From Spartobacteria bacterium (GTDB taxonomy: Bacteria; Verrucomicrobiota; Kiritimatiellia; RZYC01): 39,333 nt of DNA. Below the pieces are notes generated by a model, which was given only the letters and a program-made list of their open reading frames with translations, was not told the DNA's origin and did not search any database. The stretch spans positions 1-39,333 of the forward strand of contig RZYC01000035.1 of assembly GCA_009930475.1 (NCBI GenBank), written 5' to 3'. How positions within the stretch are numbered: position 1 is the first letter of the stretch; every line of letters starts with the position of its first letter. The position numbers and the translations under genes are program-made. Of the stretch, positions 35,896-39,333 are shown in pieces.

Positions 35896-36220
35896 GGGGA
35901 GGATCTCCTTAATTATTTTTTATTATCCTGCGTATACTGAATACCATCGTGAAGACATTAGGCTTTACGTTATACTTAACCTTCCAGTAACCAGCATAAC
36001 ATCAACACTGTAACATTTTGATAAAGGTAAACCAATATGCATGAATCGTCAACAAATCATATAAATAAATGAACGAATTGACAGTTACTACGAATGTCAT
36101 ATTGAGATAATGGCCACTGCCAAATGCGTTTTCCGCATAAGCAACAGGAATTACGAATGATCCCAGCCCAGGAATTACGCCATCAGGAGCAGTAATGCAG
36201 GACGCCGGAGGTGTCAACGT
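35896..36220. other. Gene-free stretch upstream of the pilin gene
   Basis: No convincing gene is seen. A candidate minus-strand promoter is TTGACG (36052-36047), 17 bases, TACCTT (36029-36024), and TATAAC on the minus strand nearer the pilin is another possible -10. A short open frame on the minus strand at 36002-36217 has no ribosome-binding site or recognisable domain and is not called. Confidence 0.4.
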
Positions 36221-36442
36221 ACTTAGCTCGGGGTTTCAACCCCGAGAATACGATTCACGCAGATTTGCGCCCCGAAGGGTCGCACGAATGCAGATTCGCG
36301 CCCCGGTGGGCCGCACGAATGCAGATTTGCGCCCCGATGGGCCGCACGAATGGTCTTAACCTAATATGCCATATACGTGCACCCACTTCGGGGTGCTTTA
36401 TCATTTTCGGACGGGTCTCGGGGTTAAAACCCCGAGCTAAGT
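36221..36442. mobile_element. MITE-like element with palindromic terminal inverted repeats and internal 31-bp repeats
   Basis: The 27-base ends 36221-36247 and 36416-36442 are inverted copies with one difference, and each end is itself a palindrome (CTCGGGGTT..AACCCCGAG). Weaker inverted similarity continues outwards (GCCGGAGG near 36204-36211, CCTCCGG near 36453-36459). Inside are two full copies and one partial copy of a 31-base unit with the core CGAATGCAGATTYGCGCCCC, plus a GCACCC/GGGGTGC hairpin near 36379-36396. No transposase is encoded, so it would be a non-autonomous element, possibly of REP type. Confidence 0.75.
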
Positions 36443-36569
36443 TCTGCCATCCCTCCGGGATTATTCATGATCAGGTTGAGTTTAGCTTTTCGAAGAACGG
36501 CTGGATAACACGGATGCCAGGCGCGTTTTATGATTGAAATAACTCACCGAAACCGCAAAATAACCGGCC

Positions 36570-38651
36570 ATGAAAAAACATACAAAAAATCCGCCGTTCT
36601 TTGTTCACGATGATTTCCTCGGCATTCATCCCTTTTATTTCCGTCTACTTATTGCGGTGCTGTTTATTCTGCTAGCGCAAACCTACTGGATTGGACAAAA
36701 TGTATACGTCGAAGAAGGTTTTGTCCCCATTGCACAGCCAGATACTGCCATATATTACCAATATGCACGGGCCTGGGCCGGTGGACATCCTTTCCGGTTT
36801 TTCACCGCTGCCGATGCACCCACCACCGGATGCACAAGCCTGCTCTATCCTTTCCTCCTATCTGCCCTATATCATCTTCCTTTACAGGGGAGTCAGGTCA
36901 TTCTTGGCGGATTCTGGCTTCATATTGTACTGCTTGCAGGAACCATCATACTGGCTGGACAGTGTGCAAAACGTATTCACCGTTCCATACAATATCCATC
37001 TATGCTGCTTATTACTCTGTCCGGTCAAACCTGGTACACCTTCCTTGGCCAGACGGATATGGGACTGCTGGTGTTTATGTCGGTTTCCACCATCTATTCT
37101 GTTTTATACAATAAGAGACTTCTGTCACTGCTGCTATTCATCCTGCTGCCCTTTGCACATCCTATCGGACTGATGTTTTCGGTGGTACTCTGCATTTTAG
37201 GGCTGATTTTTATTCGGCGATTTCCCTCTTTTTTCATTTATGGACTGGCCGGAATGACAGCCTACGCAACGATCATGGGAATCAATATACATCTTACCGG
37301 CCATGCCAAATTTATGTCACTAAATGGGAAGGGGTATTTTACCCTCTTATCGCCCCTTCATGCCCTATTAAAAACAATCGGGGATACCTTTCTCATCATC
37401 AGAGGTTTTTTCTTCGGACTCACTTCTGATCTACGTCAATTCCACACCATCCCTGTCATATCCGGACTACTGGTACTCATTGGTATCATTCGCCGTCCCT
37501 GGCATCGTTCTCGTCGCAATATTGCTGAAATATGGGTGTTGCTGACTTGCATGGGCGCCATACTTCTCGTGGGAAGCAGCGGCTGGCAGATGCTTAGCTG
37601 CGATCGCTATCTCGCATTCATTATCCCCTTCTGGATCATCTATATGGTGTACGGACTCTACTGCATCGCTCGATGGACCGGCAAAAGAAACAATGCCACA
37701 GCCCGTGTGGGACTGTTAATTCTGTGCGGATTTTACGGATTATTCAGTACCTCCTATATCAGCCGCTTTATTACCGATATCGGAAATTTAAAAAGTTCTG
37801 TCCATTTTATGCACGAACAATTGGATGTTTTACCTCCAGAAACAACTATAGGCGGCAGATCCTATAATGCATATGCCATGTACAATGAACCACGAGAAAT
37901 GTACCATATTTTCGGTATTCTGAGTGCTGAATTTGCGTGGCAGCCTGAATTGATTTACTGTTTGGAAAACTTCAAATACAGGCCTCAAAACCGTATGGAT
38001 TTATGGATCTATGATGGACATTGCACCAACAGTGCCCCGTGGATGAATTTCTTCATGGGCGAAACCATTGCTACGGACCGGTCTGCTCCCCACTCTGCCA
38101 ACACTCCGTCCTTCAAAAAGGCCGACTGGTCCCTGCTTCCCTGCGGAACAGGCCCGGATACAGTCATTCAGACTAACGGAACGACCTTTCACCAGTTGAG
38201 CCGACTAGATATGGGATACCTGACGGACGAAACAAAAATGGATTATGAATCCGACACCTATTGGATCGGAGCCAAACCGCTTTCGTTTATGTCCGTCCTG
38301 ACCAATCAGCAAAACACGGCTTATGCAGACGTAGGCCACGCAATCATCGGTTCATGTAGTTTTACGCCAACAGTAACAACGCAACGCAATCTACTGATCG
38401 TCATGCGTACGGCAGCCCATGCAGACTTCCCCACGAATATAGGATCAGAACAGCAATATGACTTTGTCAATCCCCTGCCTCTAGAAGTCCGTGTCGATGA
38501 CTCCGCTCCATTGATGCTTGAACTCCCCCTGCAAACCAACGGCATGACTGATGTAACGTTCACAATCCCGGGAACACTCCTCCAATCGGAACATCCCCGA
38601 ATCAATCTGATGGGCGACTTTGTGGCTTATGCCCTCTGGTTTTATCAGTGA
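36570..38651 (+). CDS. Large polytopic membrane protein, GT-C/PMT-like
   Basis: This 693-residue protein has about ten to twelve membrane segments in its first 410 residues, followed by a soluble C-terminal domain of about 280 residues. A first extracytoplasmic loop has QPDTAIYYQYARAWAGGHPF, which resembles the acidic motif loop of GT-C glycosyltransferases (dolichyl/polyprenyl-phosphate mannosyltransferase and ArnT types). Such enzymes move sugar from a lipid carrier to protein or lipid. The match is at the level of overall plan and one motif, so function is uncertain. No clear ribosome-binding site is visible before the ATG. It stands alone between repeat-rich regions. Confidence 0.6.
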   Translation: MKKHTKNPPFFVHDDFLGIHPFYFRLLIAVLFILLAQTYWIGQNVYVEEGFVPIAQPDTAIYYQYARAWAGGHPFRFFTAADAPTTGCTSLLYPFLLSALYHLPLQGSQVILGGFWLHIVLLAGTIILAGQCAKRIHRSIQYPSMLLITLSGQTWYTFLGQTDMGLLVFMSVSTIYSVLYNKRLLSLLLFILLPFAHPIGLMFSVVLCILGLIFIRRFPSFFIYGLAGMTAYATIMGINIHLTGHAKFMSLNGKGYFTLLSPLHALLKTIGDTFLIIRGFFFGLTSDLRQFHTIPVISGLLVLIGIIRRPWHRSRRNIAEIWVLLTCMGAILLVGSSGWQMLSCDRYLAFIIPFWIIYMVYGLYCIARWTGKRNNATARVGLLILCGFYGLFSTSYISRFITDIGNLKSSVHFMHEQLDVLPPETTIGGRSYNAYAMYNEPREMYHIFGILSAEFAWQPELIYCLENFKYRPQNRMDLWIYDGHCTNSAPWMNFFMGETIATDRSAPHSANTPSFKKADWSLLPCGTGPDTVIQTNGTTFHQLSRLDMGYLTDETKMDYESDTYWIGAKPLSFMSVLTNQQNTAYADVGHAIIGSCSFTPTVTTQRNLLIVMRTAAHADFPTNIGSEQQYDFVNPLPLEVRVDDSAPLMLELPLQTNGMTDVTFTIPGTLLQSEHPRINLMGDFVAYALWFYQ

Positions 38652-38849
38652 AAATTAGTGCCATTCGTGGATAATAATCCCCACCACAACAATCATCAGC
38701 CCGCCAATCACGCGAATGAACACGAATGGGGGATTATTCTACCCCCCGCCGGTGCTTGAGGACACATGGTTTGACACTTCTACCTGGCGATCCCATCCCG
38801 CCTCACCAACCTCCCCGACATCCCGGTTAACAATCCTATTCATCATATG
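38652..38849. other. Gene-free stretch with small inverted repeats
   Basis: CCATTCGTG (38661-38669) recurs inverted at 38721-38729, and ATAATAATCCCC (38671-38682) recurs inverted, with one mismatch, at 38729-38740. The order means the two pairings exclude each other. No gene is seen. Confidence 0.5.
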
Positions 38850-39179
38850 CAAATTCCCTATCGTTGATAGCAACTTCCCTATCGTTGTATGCAAATTCCC
38901 TATCGTTGATAGCAACTTCCCTATCGTTGATAGCAACGTTCCTATCGCTGATAGCAACTTTCCTATCGTTGTATGCAACGTTCCTATCCGATGTATGCAA
39001 ATTCCCTATCGCGGATAGCAACGTTCCTATCGTTGTATGCAACGTTCCTATCCGATGTATGCAAATTTCCTATCGCTGATAGCAATTTCCCTATCGTTGA
39101 TAGCAACGTTCCTATGCGATGTATGCAACGTTCCTATCGCTGATAGCAAATTCCCTATCGCTGATAGCAAATTTCCTGT
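38850..39179. repeat. 21-bp tandem repeat array (15 full units and a partial)
   Basis: Units of the type CAACTTCCCTATCGTTGATAG run without gaps from 38850 to 39167, with a partial unit after. Twelve units are 21 bases; three are 22 bases with the variant ending CCGATGTATG or GCGATGTATG (976-997 region, 39040-39061, 39104-39125). Most units contain the small palindrome CTATC-GYT-GATAG. A 21-base step is two DNA turns and also seven codons, so several frames stay open without being evidence of a gene. Confidence 0.95.
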
Positions 39180-39183
39180 TACA

Positions 39184-39333
39184 AGGGAGACAATGAGTAC
39201 CCGTGCGGCTCACGATGCACATGCCGTCGCCTCATGGGTACATTCGTTGCCGACGCACTCCAAGGCCTTTGACCCCTTGGAGTGCGGGGACAACGTGTAC
39301 CCACGGCGGCACCGCCTTGTTATAGTGAGACAA
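39184..39333. repeat. Inverted pair of PWSA dispersed repeats (copies C-left and C-right), running off the right edge
   Basis: C-left (39184-39265, minus strand) and C-right (39275-39333, plus strand) both start CCTTGGAGTGCG and face away from each other, so their starts form an 11-bp perfect hairpin arm pair (39255-39265 with 39275-39285) around a nine-base centre. Encoded peptides are PWSASATNVPMRRRHV (left) and PWSAGTTCTHGGTALL (right), related to copies A and B. Confidence 0.75.

Noticed and set aside
36211-36537. Plus-strand open frame over the MITE-like element
   Set aside because: It is made mostly of the internal repeats and inverted ends and has no recognisable domain.
38661-38740. 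Terminator after the membrane protein gene
   Set aside because: The inverted repeats here pair in mutually exclusive ways and no T-run follows either stem.
38739-39079. Open frames across the 21-bp array encoding seven-residue repeats
   Set aside because: The 21-base period keeps many frames open on both strands; there is no start site, signal or domain, so they are by-products of the repeat.
38850-39179. CRISPR array
   Set aside because: Units are contiguous with no unique spacers, and no cas genes are present.

Overview
The window reads as the chromosome of a motile, probably anaerobic Gram-negative bacterium with about 50% GC. Outer-membrane traits are a BamE-like lipoprotein, an outer-membrane barrel, a GmhA-type isomerase, an O-antigen ligase and a GDP-fucose pathway. 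It has flagellin with a FliW/CsrA switch, [FeFe]-hydrogenase maturases (HydF, HydG) and a dense run of type IV/type II pseudopilins. This mix, the orphan ParE-type topoisomerase and the heavy load of short palindromic repeats fit the PVC superphylum (Kiritimatiellota/Lentisphaerota-like). That placement is an inference; no rRNA or tRNA gene is visible here.

Layout. 1-93: apparent 5' end of a group II intron on the minus strand, running off the left edge. 218-4531 (+): three-gene ABC exporter (ATPase, FtsX-type permease, HlyD-type adaptor). 4553-7701 (-): envelope/polysaccharide group made of a metallophosphatase-like protein, an O-antigen ligase and a thioredoxin-fold lipoprotein that lacks its active cysteines. 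7712-10979 (-): proteostasis operon tig-clpP-clpX. 11176-13269 (-): release-factor-like protein, outer-membrane barrel, sugar-phosphate isomerase, BamE-like lipoprotein. 13352-15163 (+): ParE/GyrB-type subunit. 15213-16721 (-): solute-binding lipoprotein and a Spy-like periplasmic protein. 16916-20234 (+): sugar aminotransferase, gmd, fcl.

20334-24993 is a motility island: two near-identical short flagellins in opposite orientation flank a glycosyltransferase, fliW and csrA. Both flagellin leaders carry GGA hairpins, one enclosing the Shine-Dalgarno sequence, so CsrA/FliW feedback on flagellin translation is well supported.

25149-29677 (-) is a hydrogenase-maturation operon in the order TM1266-like ACT protein, aspA, hydF, hydG. 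It has a terminator with a possible antiterminator in the leader, three phased 31-bp palindromic repeats between hydF and hydG, and a HydG in which one C-terminal cluster cysteine is replaced by glycine. No hydE or hydrogenase structural gene is in the window.

29860-35895 (-) is a pilus/secretion operon: a pilin with its own terminator, four overlapping pseudopilins, an Fe-S flavoprotein, a large PilX-like protein carrying a beta-propeller, and a small exported protein. A short repeat family whose copies read PWSA at one end lies in this operon; one copy appears inserted in frame into a prepilin leader peptide. 36221-39333 holds a MITE-like element, a polytopic membrane protein, a 21-bp tandem-repeat array and an inverted pair of the PWSA repeats at the right edge.

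The most unusual signals are the repeat systems (dispersed, in-frame, phased), the flagellin leader hairpins, the HydG cysteine change and the propeller-bearing pilin.
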